Below are positions 24,115 to 35,696 of a stretch of 64,000 nucleotides of DNA, one piece after another; position 1 is the first letter of the stretch; each line of letters starts with the position of its first letter. This DNA comes from Mesorhabditis belari (taxonomy: Eukaryota > Nematoda > Chromadorea > Rhabditida > Rhabditidae), in NCBI GenBank assembly GCA_958450365.1, contig CAUEEP010000935.1:1438001-1502000 (forward strand), read 5' to 3'. Under the pieces are notes generated by a model. It did not search any database. It was given only the letters and a program-made list of their open reading frames with translations, and was not told the DNA's origin. Both the position numbers and the translations under genes were made by a program.

Positions 24115-24328
24115 TTATACAAGTACAAAGTCGTGCTGATATCTTGTATATCACAAAAAGAACTCAATTAGATCCAATGATTTCTTCTAGATTCACAAAA
24201 GTTTACTAATTAGACATTGCATTCAAATCTTATAAAGTCATGCCAATATTTTGTATATCACAAATGGGACGCAATCACAGCCATGATTCCACTTAAATTC
24301 ACAAAAATTGACTAACTAGATATTGCAA
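24115..24328. repeat. Two diverged tandem copies, about 110 bp
   Basis: 24115-24222 and 24229-24328 share the order AAGTC...TTGTATATCACAAA...GATTC/ATTC-ACAAAA...ACTAA-TAGA-ATTGCA. Function unknown. Confidence 0.6.
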
Positions 24329-24498
24329 TTTATGTATACGAGTATTCGATGAAAATGGTCATTGGTGAGCAAAACGTCAGAAATGTAAGCATTGTAAAGG
24401 ATGCCGATAAACCTTTGAGCCTAGTTAGGGTACCTTCAAAAATGGGTATATAAATCAAATCACATCTACGAGACCAAATGAAATAGTTGAGAACTGGA

Positions 24499-24819
24499 CT
24501 AAAAACGAATCGTTGAGAAAAAACGGCGGTTGTTCTTCATGCCTTTCAATGCTCCGTTTCCGGTCGCCAAAGCCAAAACCTAAAAATTATATATTCTGGA
24601 TTAAAAAAAGATGGTATTCAGTCTTACACAATACCTCGGGACAACGCTCCATAACTCGAGAGAGTAAATCATCCAAATATTCTTCCATATCACGAAGCCG
24701 AGAATCCTACAAAATATTACACTCTTTATTGATAATTGATTCGAACCTTTACGCGAACTTCCATTTCCAGTTTTTGCAAGTAAATCTTGTCGAGCATCAT
24801 GCATATCATCAGAAACAGT
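24499..24819 (-). CDS. Rab11-family interacting protein, FIP-RBD C-terminus
   Basis: Minus-strand exons 24747-24819 (MLDKIYLQKLEMEVRVK), 24635-24706 (DSRLRDMEEYLDDLLSRVME, RCPE) and 24499-24579 (VLALATGNGALKGMK ... FFSTIRF, stop 24499-24501) join in phase. A coiled coil leading into LRDxEEYLDxLLxRVMExxPEVL is the hallmark of the FIP Rab11-binding domain, by which endosomal adaptor proteins dimerise and bind Rab11/Rab25 for recycling traffic. Further 5' exons probably lie between 25003 and 25690 (reads VSPFGRKAAKKSIEER; ESLANVKRLLANLFRRSK) but I could not join them with confidence. A Tc1-type terminus (TTACAGGGTGTCCGAAAAA) at 24835 sits in the first upstream intron. The gene follows RRP9 on the same strand. 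Confidence 0.7.
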
Positions 24820-24834
24820 CTAAATAGTCAGATT

Positions 24835-25769
24835 ACAGGGTGTCCGAAAAAAAGTCTCAAGCTCAAGGAAACGTGTTTTTTCAATTTTAAAGTTATTCAT
24901 AAATGCTGACCTTTGTGTTCAATAGTGTTCAGAGATTGATTTGAGATTGAAAAATTAAATTTCTCAAGATGAAATTCGAATCTCAATTGAACCTCTCCTC
25001 AATACTTTTCTTAGCTGCCTTTCTTCCGAAGGGGGATACCTAAAACAAAAACGACACAAGTTTTTATGTTTATTGTAAGTCACTACCTAAAAGTTAGAAC
25101 ATGACTTACCAATGATCTCCTCTGATTGCTTTTGCTTTATCCAACGGCATCTCCACTCGACCGATTATGTAATCGGTCATCTCCACTCGACCGATTACAT
25201 CATTCCGACCATTTGTGCTGGGCACACACAACTAGTTTTGCAGTCGGGTCGTTGATCTTGCTAAATTATGCAACAATTGATAGCAGTCAAGCAAAACAAA
25301 CAATTCCATGTGCTCGTCCCAGTGGCACTCTCCTTCTGTGTGTATGGGTTCGGTGACAGCACGACTACGCAGATTACTCTAGAATATTTTGTTTTATGCA
25401 TGAAAACATGTCAAACCTTTCCGTGCATAGTCACTGTAACAAGGGCTTCCATAGTTGAGTGGCCTTTCAAATAAAGTCCACGAGCACTGATTACTAAACA
25501 TTAAGCTAACATTTGCTACATGGCCGCGGTTTTACCTGACACTAGAAGAACGTTGGCTTCCATCCTTTGACCTTCTAAATAGGTTGGCAAGCAATCGCTT
25601 AACGTTCGCCAAACTCTCATTCACATGAGTAGGTAAATAGGAAAGTAACCAACAAGTCTCTGAGCAATCAGTTATAAAAATTTATTTCAACTAACAACAA
25701 GTAACAGAAATCAATAACAAAAAAATAATCAACAAACGATTCCAGTGTTTATATTAAACTATCAGACAT
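24835..25769. other. Probable upstream introns/exons of FIP-RBD gene
   Basis: Contains the transposon terminus at 24835, a local duplication ATCTCCACTCGACCGATTA at 25149 and 25179 with CGACCGATTA palindromes, and a minus-strand AATAAA signal at about 25681-25686 for RRP9. Confidence 0.4.
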
Positions 25770-27362
25770 CTAGCCATTGAGGGGTGGAACTTCTTCTTGA
25801 CCATATGTTAGCGGCAAGACAAATATCTGAATCATGAAAAAAATTTGTTTACTCACGAGCATTACGCGAACGGTTGGTCCATCAACGACAGAACAACTGC
25901 TATAGGTTTGTGCAAAAGCAAACCTTATTTCGCGCTTCCGTGTCGACCCACCATCTACCAAACTTGTGTTCTTGACCTGTAGCGCAGGATAGAAAATTTC
26001 CATCATTTGAGAAGCGAATTTGATTGATGAAATCTTTCTAAAACAGATCAATAACTCTTAATGAAAAAAGTTAAATACCATTTCGTACGTGTAATTCAGA
26101 AAAAGAGTTTTGTAGTAATCAACAACGCGTCAGAAACGTAATTCGCCATTATTTGAGCCGGATGTCACTAGATCGGTAAATGGTAGAGCCGCAACAGACA
26201 CCTAAATGCCGTTCACAAACAAGTTTTACGAAAAGCTTATCATAAAATTGCTAACAGACTTACAATCCAAAAAGGTTCCTGTTTGTTATTGCGATCCTGA
26301 GCAAACTTTTTGACAGTTATAGACTTCTTCTTAAATATTGACCAGACACATAAAGAACTAAAATTACTAAACAATGAAGTCTAGATGCAGCCCAATTACC
26401 CATCAGCTGTCTCGCATCACCCATCTCGCAACGCAATCAATACTTCCGCAATCGTGAGAGCCATTTAGAACCTGAAACATATTTTATTGAGTACGAGGCA
26501 ACTACTTACTTGCTGGCTTTCCGTATCGACCTTCCACAATCTAGCTGATCGATCCTGACCTCCGCAACTTAGGACACGTTCTTTGTTCAAGCAGTCAATT
26601 GACAGTACCGCATCCTGGTGACCAAACATTGTGTCGAGCAAGCCCATCTGTTTCAAATCCCAAAGCTAAAAAACACGTAGATAAGCAAATTGTTTAAAAG
26701 AAATACCTTGACCATTCGGTCTTTGCTTGATGAAAAAAGTTGTGTCGATTTAAGACGAAAGCATAAGGAAGTTATTGGCTGTAGATGTCCTTTCAAATCT
26801 TGCAAGAACTTTAACGATGATGCATCCCAAGTCTAAAGGAAAAATATTTATTATAAGTGTGTACAATTAACTTTTATTTTCCATCTGGAGACACAGCCAC
26901 TGCAAAAATATGGCAACAGTGTGCGTCTTGCGTTTTTCCGTTTGCTTTTTCCCGTCGAATCACACCAATCGTTTGCTTCTTTTTGAGGCTATCTAAAAAC
27001 AGCTGTAATGATATCATTAAAAAACTGTAACGTACACTTTATCACTTGTGAGTCTTTCCCTGTACTGATGATAAACTCCGCACATGAAGAGAAAGCGGTA
27101 AGAAAACGGTAAGAAATTTCTCTTGGTTAAGAAAACTAACAACCTGTGTCTTCGATGTGATGTTTCTTGGCCTTCGACTACTTGGAGCTTATTTGCAACT
27201 TTTCGATGAAATGTTCCAGTCTAAACCAATCATATTGTGCATACAATCGCCAGGCACTTTACTTTGATTGATGCAACTTCCTTGAGCTTTCTCTTTCTCT
27301 CCAATGCTTGCATGTGCAGTCTCTTCTTCTAAATCCCCATCTTCGTCGCCAAGATCACCTTC
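25770..27362 (-). pseudogene. RRP9 / U3-55K WD40 snoRNP protein, damaged
   Basis: Minus-strand exons spell the WD40 protein of the U3 snoRNP, which helps process pre-rRNA in the nucleolus. From the 5' side: basic helix KKRLHMQALERKRKLKE (27263-27362), VANKLQVVEGQ (27144-27220), AEFIISTGKDSQVI (27036), VIRREKANGKTQ (about 26875-26992), LKFLQDLKGHLQPITSLCF (26707-26832), LLDTMFGHQDAVLSIDCL and VLSCGGQDRSARLWKVD (26510-26665), LNGSHDCGSIDCV (26401-26471), SLCVWSIFKKKSI (26264-26357), VAALPFTDLVTSGSNNGELR (26079-26201), NFLSCATGQEHKFGRWW (25924-26037) and PLTYGQEEVPPLNG-stop (25770-25826). Lesions: TGA at 26130-26132 where Trp is expected, a frameshift near 26403, a frame change in the acidic N-terminal exon and a missing strand after VSPDGK. 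Since RRP9 is normally essential, an intact copy should exist elsewhere. Confidence 0.85.
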
Positions 27363-27719
27363 CTAAAAACATGGAAGGTAATAGATTTTTAAACAAGAAA
27401 AAATGGGTACTTTTTCTATCTTCCTTCTTTTGAATTCACCCCAGGTGAAGAAGGTAGCGATAATTTGAAAATTTAAATCAATAAATATTCATCAAGAATC
27501 AATAAACATTTATCACAACCTTATCACAACCGAAATCAGAGAAATGGCACTATGAGAAACGAATATGCTGAAAAAACACCAATCTTTGGAATTGCTCATC
27601 GAATCGAATTATGTGCAATCAAGCAACCTTGATGTTCATGCAGGTAACGTGTTGAGTCTATAAAAAAGCTGTGGTTTTACCAAAACCTTTCGAATAAAAA
27701 AAATTCAGGTATAATAGAA

Positions 27720-28290
27720 AAAAACCAACCGTTGCACGACCAACGACGGCGTGGCGATCAAAGCTGATGAAATACTTGCCCGGGCGGCCTAAATAAATAC
27801 AATTCAACCACTCGTTAAAAGAATCAGACTCACGTTTGTCGAAAAAAATTCTTATTTTTTTTTTCTCGCCACGTTTGAGATGGATGGTGTTAGGGCTGAT
27901 GATCCATGTCCGTGCTGGATTTCCGCTCATCTTGCGATATGGTCCATTCACCTGAAAAGAAAACTAATTCAGAACCTCAAAAAAAAACTTAAATATCAAG
28001 CTTAATAAGACATTTAAGTTTTCAAGTTTCCAAAAAAAATTCAATTTTAAATTTAAAAGAGTTCTAAACAAAATTTTTTCAAATGTCAATAAAAACACAA
28101 ACTTGAACGCGCAGCTTCCACGGACCAGTGTTGGTCAAATGAATCACACGAACCGCGTGCGTTTGAAAGGTGAAGAGCTAAGATTAGACTAGTCCATCAA
28201 GCCAAAGCCAAAAGTCACCCACCCGAATTTTCTTGCCTTTGGAGTCGCGAATTCGCAAAAATGGGTCATCAAGTTGTCCTTGCTGTGACA
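27720..28290 (-). CDS. Small beta-sandwich (MSP/ASH-like) domain protein, tentative
   Basis: Minus-strand exons join in phase: from ATG near 28290 (MSQQGQLDDPFLRIRDSKGK, KIRV), then TFQTHAVRVIHLTNTG and PWKLRVQ (about 28098-28176), then NGPYRKMSGNPARTWIISP, NTIHLKRGEKKKIRIFFDK (to about 27836), then PGKYFISFDRHAVVGRATV. The order of beta strands with LTNTG, ISPN...LKRGEKKKI and a final Tyr-rich strand recalls major-sperm-protein or ASPM/SPD-2/Hydin Ig-like domains, which are common in worms. No key residue proves it. It lies between RRP9 and the SEL-10 duplication on the same strand. The 3' end near 27660-27720 is unsure. Confidence 0.4.
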
Positions 28291-28453
28291 TCGTTGCCGT
28301 ATCGAATGAAAAAGTGGTGCCTAATCTTTTGTTTTATTTCAGCTTTAAATGCAAATTTCGCTTTGTTTTATGTAAATTTTACCAAAAAAGCAAATTTGAT
28401 TGCCTGGATAGTATGTGATCAATCAATGTTGATAAGTTACCTGAATTCACTAG

Positions 28454-29095
28454 GAAGCCACTGATGCATTCAATGAAACCCGTATGTCCCCGTAGAACAT
28501 GGCGCTGTACCCCGGTTTGACCACACCAAACGTGCACCGTTCGACCAGCCGAGAGACTAAAATATTGCAATAGACTTTGTTGTTACAAGTATTTTTGTTG
28601 AGAATTTTGTTGGATTCATTGGCAACATTATGATTGCGCTAGTTGTAATCTATTAACTAACCTAACAATGTACTTGCTATCATCGCTCCTTGATACATCC
28701 AAACGCTATACCTCTGGCCAGTTAGAGTGAAAGCCAGCTAAGTTAAGTTAGGACGTACAATAATTGTTAAACGGAACAAACTTGAGCGTTATCAACATTC
28801 CAAACCCGCGACGTATTTTCATCAGAAGGAGTAAAGATACGATCAAATTGAATTTGTAGACAAGTGTAGACCCTAAGAACAATTTTTATCACCAAAGAAT
28901 TTATTCAAACCTTTAGAACAGTGCTTGATTGAATTCGAAGTGATTCGGATCAAGATCCGAATCACTTCGAATTCGCAAGCACAGCGACTTCCATGGCGAT
29001 CGCACATAACATCTAGAAAAAATTTCATTTAGCACTAACTGTCCATATGCGACCTCGCCTTCTCGTCAATTCGCCGATTTGCCGCCCGCAGTTTC
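28454..29095 (-). pseudogene. Inverted partial copy of the SEL-10-like gene
   Basis: This segment is the reverse complement of about 30093-30809 with changes. It covers the linker exon, PWKSL exon, first WD repeat and the exon with RTVHVWCGQTGVQRHVLRGH. The copy has lost its frame (for example FTLTGQRYSVW replaces FTLTGHMNAVW) and part of the PWKSL exon is replaced by a perfect palindrome. Pseudogene; together with the plus copy it would give about 640 bp of long-range inverted repeat. Confidence 0.9.
28931..28974. repeat. Perfect 21-bp-arm palindrome
   Basis: Arms 28931-28951 and 28954-28974 are exact reverse complements with a 2-base AA spacer (GAATTCGAAGTGATTCGG...). It sits where the plus-strand gene has ordinary exon sequence. 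Confidence 0.98.
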
Positions 29096-29320
29096 AACAC
29101 CCCAGCGGCGCTTTAATTTCTGCCGATAAGCCTAACCTTACCCACAGGAATGTGCACAAAAGGGCATTTTATGATTGCACTTAAAGTGGAACCACCAAAT
29201 AGGGTGTATGTACCATCTACCGTGAACCTTTGGCGCGCTCTAAAACGCGCCCCTTTCGTCCATTTAAAGAGACTTTTCGCGATAAATTTCATTCTGGTCA
29301 ATTCGTTTGGCAGGTGTATA

Positions 29321-29396
29321 TACCGTAAATACTGTAATACTGTAATGGCTCTAGTGCGTGCCGCACAGGTAGAGTACTATTACAGTATTTGCAGTG
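29321..29396. mobile_element. Mini copy of MITE M1
   Basis: Only the two ends remain: TACCGTAAATACTGTAATAC at left and ACTATTACAGTATTTGCAGT at right, 76 bp in all, just upstream of the SEL-10-like gene. Confidence 0.75.
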
Positions 29397-29475
29397 GCTA
29401 GTCGTAGTATTTTGTTCACGGGGTTTTCGTTTTATTATTTACGGTGTTATCTCTCATGTAACTTTTCATTTAGGA

Positions 29476-32293
29476 GAGGTGTCGGACGAGCCGGAGAGCA
29501 AAAAGACTCCACTCGAGGCTTTGGAAGTGCATCTACTGGAGAAAAGGTTGGCAAAGTCGACGCTTACTTCAAAGCCACCACCCGTGCTCACAATGCAATC
29601 GTGCAATATTCAAGTGGAACTGAACCAACCACTATTCCAAAAGGATTTTTTGTCACAATTGCCAAAGGAGGTTTGTTAAAGCTTGTGGGAGTAATTTTTT
29701 ATTTTTAGATTGCTTATCACATCATCGCCTATTTGACACCGTGCGATTTGACGATTTGTGCTGGCGTTTCGCGGACCTGGCAGCGGCTTTGTGAAGATGA
29801 TCAGATGTGGCAACGTATATGTTTGGAGAACGGATATGTGGAACTTAAAGCACCAAGGTGTGTTATAGTTTTGAGCAGAAAATATAACATGTAAAAATAC
29901 TTATCTGATAGATTTACGTTAAACTAGATTTTAAGACTTTTAAGGTATAGGGCATTAAGTCCAAAGCGAAAGAAAACATATGAAAAAGTTTGTTTAGATG
30001 AGCTAGTTCAGATTTAAGACATCGATTAGAAAAGACTGGTCTCAAACTTGTTTTTGTTTAGCTTTCGCTTTCTCGGAGGTTGGGCGGCGAATCGAGCGAA
30101 TGAGCAAGCGGGAATCACGATCTTCTCACATATGAACCTTCAAGAAGCACATCAGAATCGACGAGAACGCGAGGTCGCATATGGACAGTTAGTGACGTGA
30201 CTTGTTGCCAAATAAAATTTTTTCTAGATGTTATGAGCGATCTCCATGGAAGTCGCTGTACTTGCGGAAGATGCGAATCACTTCAAATTGGCGATCCCGA
30301 GCGATTCAATCAAGCACTGTTCTAAAGGTTTGAATAAATGCTTTGGCAATAAAATTGTTCTTAGGGTCGACACTTGTCTACACGTTGTCTACAAATTCAA
30401 TCTGATCGTATCTTTACTCCTTCGTCGGATACGTCGCGTCGCGGGTCTGGAATGTTCACGTCGCGGGTCTGGAATGTTGATAATGCTCAAGTTTGTTCCG
30501 TTTAACAATTATTGTACGTACCAATTTAGCCAGCTTTCACTCTAACTGGCCATATGAATGCCGTTTGGACTTATGCAGTGAGCGATGATGGCAAGTATAT
30601 TGTCAGGTTAGTCAAAATACCATAGCTAATGCAATTCAAAAGTGTTGCCAACGAATTCAACAAAATTCTCAACAAAAATACTTGTAACAACAAAGTCTAT
30701 TGCAATATTTTAGTCTCTCGGCTGATCGAACGGTGCCCGTTTGGTGTGGTCAAACCGGGGTACAGCGCCATGTTCTACGGGGACATACGGGTTTCATTGA
30801 ATGCATCAGTCTACATGGCACCACGTGGGTGATCGGAATTTTCTGTTAAGCTAAAATCATAATGTTTTAGTCTTGTTACTGGATCTTCGGATGAAACACT
30901 CCGAGTCTGGGACATTGTCGATGGGAAATGCCATCACATTTTGGCTGGCCACGTGGAGCCAGTATGTGTATTAAAGTTATAGCTTAAGCAAAGTTAAATT
31001 TCAGGTGCGTTGCGTGCAATTTGATGGGGAACGGGCTGTATCGGGTGTCTTCGGATACCTATACCCTAATGATTTTACCGTAAAGGTTTGTGAAGTTGTT
31101 TGTGTAATTTTATAATGTTCTATTAGGTTTGGAATGTACACACGGAGAAGTGTTTGCACACGCTGACGAGGGGTCACACAGATAGAGTTTGTTCACTTTT
31201 GGTGAGTTGAATTGTCAATTTTTGGCTCTTTGATCAGGATTCTCTTTTAGTTTGAACCAGGGCGCGACCTTGTCGTCTCCGGCAGTATTGACGCAACGAT
31301 TTGCGTCTGGAATGCGCAAAGAGGAAGTGGGTTTTACTAGTTCGCTATTTTTTTGGAATTTGATCTATATGTTGCGTCCCAATGCGAACGAACGTCCCAA
31401 TCTGAACATAACAAATTTTATGTAAATTCTTAAAGTGAAGCTACATAAAATTTGTTACAAAATGAGCCATTATACAACTTTTTTGGTTCAGTGGTAAATT
31501 TTTGATAGCCATTTTAAGGCATTTTTGGACCTTGACCTTAGAACCCCATAAAAAATTTTCTACCGAGCCAAATGAGTTGAATTATGTTTTACGCTCTAAA
31601 ATTCATATTTTTTGCACATTTTTATTTTGGCACGAAGTCGGTTGTCTTTCAAAAACCCCCTATGTTCAAATTGGGACGCTCGTTTGTATTGGGACGTAAC
31701 ATATATTTGTTTCTTTCAGCATGCATCGCGCGCCTTGTGCTTCATCAAGGGTCAGTGGGCCTACGTGGTGACGTTTCCATGGAGCTTCGCGGAAACATTT
31801 TGCTATCCTGCTATGCCGGCACGAACTGGTATGTTCAGGTATGTTTAATTAATCCTATAAAAAATACTTCTTTTTCTTTAGGTTTGGGACATTCGTGACG
31901 GCGGCTCGTGCACTCATCGTTTACAAGGCGCGAATAGTCACACGTCGGACATCACTTCATGGCAATTGCTCGATTCGGGGCTTTTGGTGACAGGTTCGCT
32001 GGATGGCTGGGTCAAGCTGTGGGACGTGGATAAGGGTATGTTGTTTTAGATTACCTAATATAAGATTCAGACTGCAAGCTGGCATTTAAAGTAGAATTTG
32101 TTAACTGAATATTTTGTTGCTAATACTCTCAGGTATCTTCGTTCGTGACCTCGCTCGTTTTCAATCGGGTAGATCTGGCGGTTGCATTTGGCGTCTCGAA
32201 GCCACTGAAACATTGCTTGTATGTGCAGTTGGATCGTGGAACTCAAACAAAGCGAAGCTCATCTTGATTGATTTTGACGCATCATATCCATAG
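29476..32293 (+). CDS. sel-10: F-box/WD40 protein of the CDC4/FBW7 (SEL-10) type
   Basis: Exons 29476-29670, 29709-29857, 30062-30196, 30228-30327, 30365-30490, 30530-30606, 30714-30824, 30871-30961, 31005-31085, 31127-31201, 31251-31326, 31720-31838, 31882-32035 and 32133-32293 (TAG). The summed frame is exact from exon 2 to the stop. F box: DFLSQLPKEIAYHIIAYLTP and VSRTWQRLCEDDQMWQRICL; linker PWKSLYLRKMRITSNW; then WD blades (HVLRGHTGFIECI, LVTGSSDETLRVWDI, VRCVQFDGERAVSG, FTVKVWNVHTEKCLHTL, DLVVSGSIDATICVW, MELRGNILLSCYAG, GLLVTGSLDGWVKLWDV, SGGCIWRLEATETLLVCAVG). It would be the substrate-binding subunit of an SCF ubiquitin ligase that recognises phosphodegrons. Oddities: the first blade has a short duplication (30432-30477) and one blade gains FGYLYPN before DFTVKVW. 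First exon and start codon upstream of 29476 are not identified. Probably functional. Confidence 0.85.
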
Positions 32294-33107
32294 GTATATT
32301 TGTATTTTTGCTCTTTCCCTAATGCTGCTGAAATTTCATTGCTTGTGATTTCCTTTTAGATATTTCCTGCATTTTACACACCTGTATGCGAAAGTCTCCA
32401 TTTTGTTGACGTCTTTCGATTTTCCATTTTTTGAGTTGCGCATGCTTCGTTGTTTGTTGTAAACGTTCGACATTTTTCAATGCGTATCAAATTCTGTGAT
32501 TCTTTATTGGCTTATTTTAACGCTTTGTGGATAAAGCATATATCTTTTGGTTGCTGATAATTGGTCTCATAACAACGGTCATTTCCTTTTTTTGTCAAGA
32601 GTTCCCTTGTGTGATTGTTTCCGGAAGTGTTTGTGATGCTTGAAGTTGTACAAGCCGTTTTCGTTACACGACTACCACGTGCAGAATAAATCGCTTAATC
32701 TTATCCAAAGTGTCAATGTGTCAATAGCCCGTTTACAATCCATTCATGTGAACCGATTTGATTTCATTTACCAATCTACATTTTACATCTACAGAGAAAT
32801 CAATCTCCCGCTTTTCTTTTTTTCCTCTTTTTAGATCAGTCTAGCAATTAAAAGAATTCATACGATCAAGCGTTATATCACAAAAGAAACAGACGACCAA
32901 GATAAAATCAAGCTTTAAATAATCCTCAATTGAAAACAAAATCAAAAACTAAGAATCCTTTGATCTTCAACTTTTTTGCGCACATCTTTTTCGTAATGTT
33001 TAAATCTCAGCCCTACATCTGAAAGCCGCCTGCGCTCTTCGAACAGCTCTGACAAGACACAAGTTCACGATCAAACTCAATCAAACAAACAACCGAGGTG
33101 ATCAGGG
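32294..33107. other. 3' flank and gene-poor stretch
   Basis: AT-rich 3' region of the SEL-10-like gene. Nothing else supported. Confidence 0.4.
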
Positions 33108-33747
33108 AGATTTCAACAAAGAACACTTGCTGGACCGTGAAAACTTTCTCATCGGTGAAAAGAATCCTTCGGTGAGCTTTTCAAGGAAACCGAGCAGGAA
33201 GTTGAGCACAATGCTGTTCTCTCTTAAGTTTTTAGCATCGGTAATTCCGTGACACTCGTTTTTCTTGAAAGCTTTCATTCCTAAGCGTTTTCGAACGATT
33301 CGATGCATCGAAGTCACAGGAACTTTCATTTCACGCGCCATTTGACGAACAGATCTCTCTCTGGGTTGCGCCTTATTCTCTCGCGAACGTTCTTGATAAC
33401 AGTCTTAACAGCCGAAGTTACAAGACTTCCACGTCCCTTTCGATCCTGATTTGTTTCAAGAGACTTAAAACGTTTGCATGTTCGCAAAACAAGTTGTTTT
33501 GTCACTCCCAGTCGTTGACGGATCGACCGTGCCGGAATACCTTTCTTGTGAAAAGAAATGATCAAGTCGCGAAAGCTGGAGGGCTTCGCCATTTTTAAAA
33601 AAGGACAATTTTTTTAAATATTATTAAATGAAAACATGTTTAAAACAAGAAAAACTTTAAAAAAAGTCAATAAATCGCTCGCGTTGGACAATTTAAATGT
33701 TTTTATGATGAGGGGTCGGGGTATCAGTAATTGTGGAACACCCTGTA
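33108..33747 (-). mobile_element. Truncated Tc1-like transposon, second copy
   Basis: Minus-strand copy of the element at 13294-14212. The 5' inverted end is intact at 33747 (TACAGGGTGTTCCACAATTA on minus). The transposase starts MAKPSSFRDLIISFHKKG and reads through a frameshift to MAREMKVPVTSMHRIVRK and on to the TDEKVF box; homology stops near 33115 and the 3' half is gone. Confidence 0.9.
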
Positions 33748-33757
33748 CAATCAAAAT

Positions 33758-33962
33758 TACAACCAAAATATGAAGGACCATTTGAAGCCAAAGAAATCCG
33801 AGGATCTAAATTACTCGTCCGTGATTGTTGGTCCATATTTCTAAACATTCGCATCTAGAGTCATCTCTACAGTTAATCATACTTGATGTAGGCAAAATAG
33901 TGGCCGCCAGCAGCACTTCTGGCATGAACCGAAAACCGTCACCGTCACCGAAAACAACTCGT
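33758..33962 (-). repeat. Inverted copy of USP47-like fragment
   Basis: Near-identical reverse complement of 35969-36174. On the minus strand it contains the same protease His-box sequence. It begins 10 bp from the end of the truncated Tc1-like element. Confidence 0.9.
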
Positions 33963-34099
33963 TACCAGACAATACGAGGCTTGTTCTCCTAAAAAAGGAG
34001 GATCATATCAAGTCGACCTGGATTGCCACAACGTGAATGGAACGTCCTCTACGTAAATGCTATAACATATTGATTTATTTTTTACTATTTTAATTATAG

Positions 34100-35179
34100 G
34101 AACAATACTTGGCCAAGCGTTTTCTACGTACGCAACACGTGGCCAAGGATTTATCTTACTTTGCCATCAACATATCCCAAGATAGGACCTTCTCATCACC
34201 AATGTCTTCTGAGACGAAGCCGCGAGAAATGTAACATTTAATGATTTATGATTTATTGATCGTAGATCTGAATCCAAGTTTTCTAATTTAGTTTTGCAAC
34301 GGATTTGGGTCTCCACTCAGAAGCCAACATAACCCAAGGTTCATGGTTCATTGGTCTCAATGATGGATGACGCTACGCCGCTTCAGACAGAGTAGGTTAC
34401 CTTAATTCTATACGTTAAGAGTAAATTTTTTTGCAATATAGCCGTTTCTCGCCTTTTCGAACTCCGAAGCGTGTTCCATTGAGAAGACGATCGCTAGAAG
34501 AGACCCCAAATGAACCATCAACATCAGGCCTCTCTCCGCATGTACAACGTTTGCTATTCAGCTCGTCATCGACGTCATCGACGTCATTCAGATCGAAAAA
34601 ATTGAGGGCATTTGCTTGTGATTGTAAATAAATCTTGCAATTTCTCATTTTAGATAATAAATCAGGCACTTGAAGGAGAAATGACGGCCCTTCAAATCAA
34701 GCAGGAAACGATTGAAGAGGACGACCATGCAAATCCATCTGAGACATTATCAATAGCTTCGACTTACTTTGGAGAAGAGGTAGTTGACTTTTTGAGATTA
34801 TGCATAATATTTATTAGATTTAAAGCTTATTAAGGCGAAAAGTTAAACATTTCTGTTTGTAAAACATGTTAAACATTTCTTTAGTGTCCCCATTTGTCTG
34901 CGACGGGGAATCCACAAGGAAATCCACCCTCCCCACAACACATCGCAATTCGAGATATTTTTCAATTGAGGTAACGTTACTGTTTGGTTTAGACCTGGCA
35001 TTGAGTACATCGTTTTGTGCCACCGTCATCAACGAGGGATGAAAAATCTTTATTGGGAATCACTGATTTTTGATCGCATCTGGCATGGTCGGGCACATTG
35101 GAAGAACAAGCCAATCTATCGCCAAATCTACACAAAATGTCAATGCAACGTGATATTCGGTGAAAAAATATCAAATTAA
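34100..35179 (+). CDS. Multi-exon gene, product not recognised
   Basis: Exon-like stretches: EQYLAKRFLRTQHVAKDLSY (from 34100), FATDLGLHSEANITQGSWF (about 34292), a basic Ser-rich exon FSPFRTPKRVPLRRRSLEET, SSSSTSSTSFRSKKLRAF (34441-34620), IINQALEGEMTALQIKQE and SETLSIASTYFGEE (34654-34779), CPHLSATGNPQGNPPSPQH (34885-34970), and PGIEYIVLCHRHQRGMKNLY, IWHGRAHWKNKPIYRQIYTK to TAA 35177-35179. The later exons join in phase, but the last join needs a 22-base intron (34971-34992), and the FATDLGL exon may end at a stop. Family not recognised; could be a fast-evolving nuclear protein (basic, SR-like segment). It lies between the two arms of a 205-bp inverted repeat. Confidence 0.45.
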
Positions 35180-35696
35180 TCATTTGCTGTTATCCTTGCT
35201 AATCTCGTTATTATTAAGAGTCATTTTTAACAAGTTAAACTTCTAATAAAGTTTTGAAAATATCCTGATTCATTTTTTTCTCTATTGTGGGGAGGTTAAT
35301 CCTGAAAACTTGATTACTTGATTGTTCTTCAGGAGTCGAAGGTTTTTGATATCGAGATTATGGTCAAATAAAAATGGGAACCGGTGATGTTTGAGTTTGA
35401 AATTACCAGAACCCGTCAATGTTGCAAAATTTTTGGATGAATAAAGTAACCAACTAACTAATGCTTACCGGTTGTAAATGAGCTAGAAAACCTGTTTGAA
35501 CAGTTTACACAGTGACATAGAGCTTTCGCTGAGTTTAAAGCTATCAAACATCAAACATGCAGTTTCAGTTTATTTCAAGGACTAATTTTTTCAAATTTTT
35601 AAGCGTCAATTGACAACTTTTACTTTCAAATCTTTAGTTTAATATTTAAAGTTTAGAATTTTTAATGTACACAATTTGACAATTTTCGACTCGACA

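Noticed and set aside
33770..33850. Plus-strand peptide QPKYEGPFEAKEIRGSKLLV, reminiscent of a retroelement integrase tail
   Set aside because: It is the reverse strand of the USP47-like fragment's flank inside the 205-bp inverted repeat; no other retroelement part is near.
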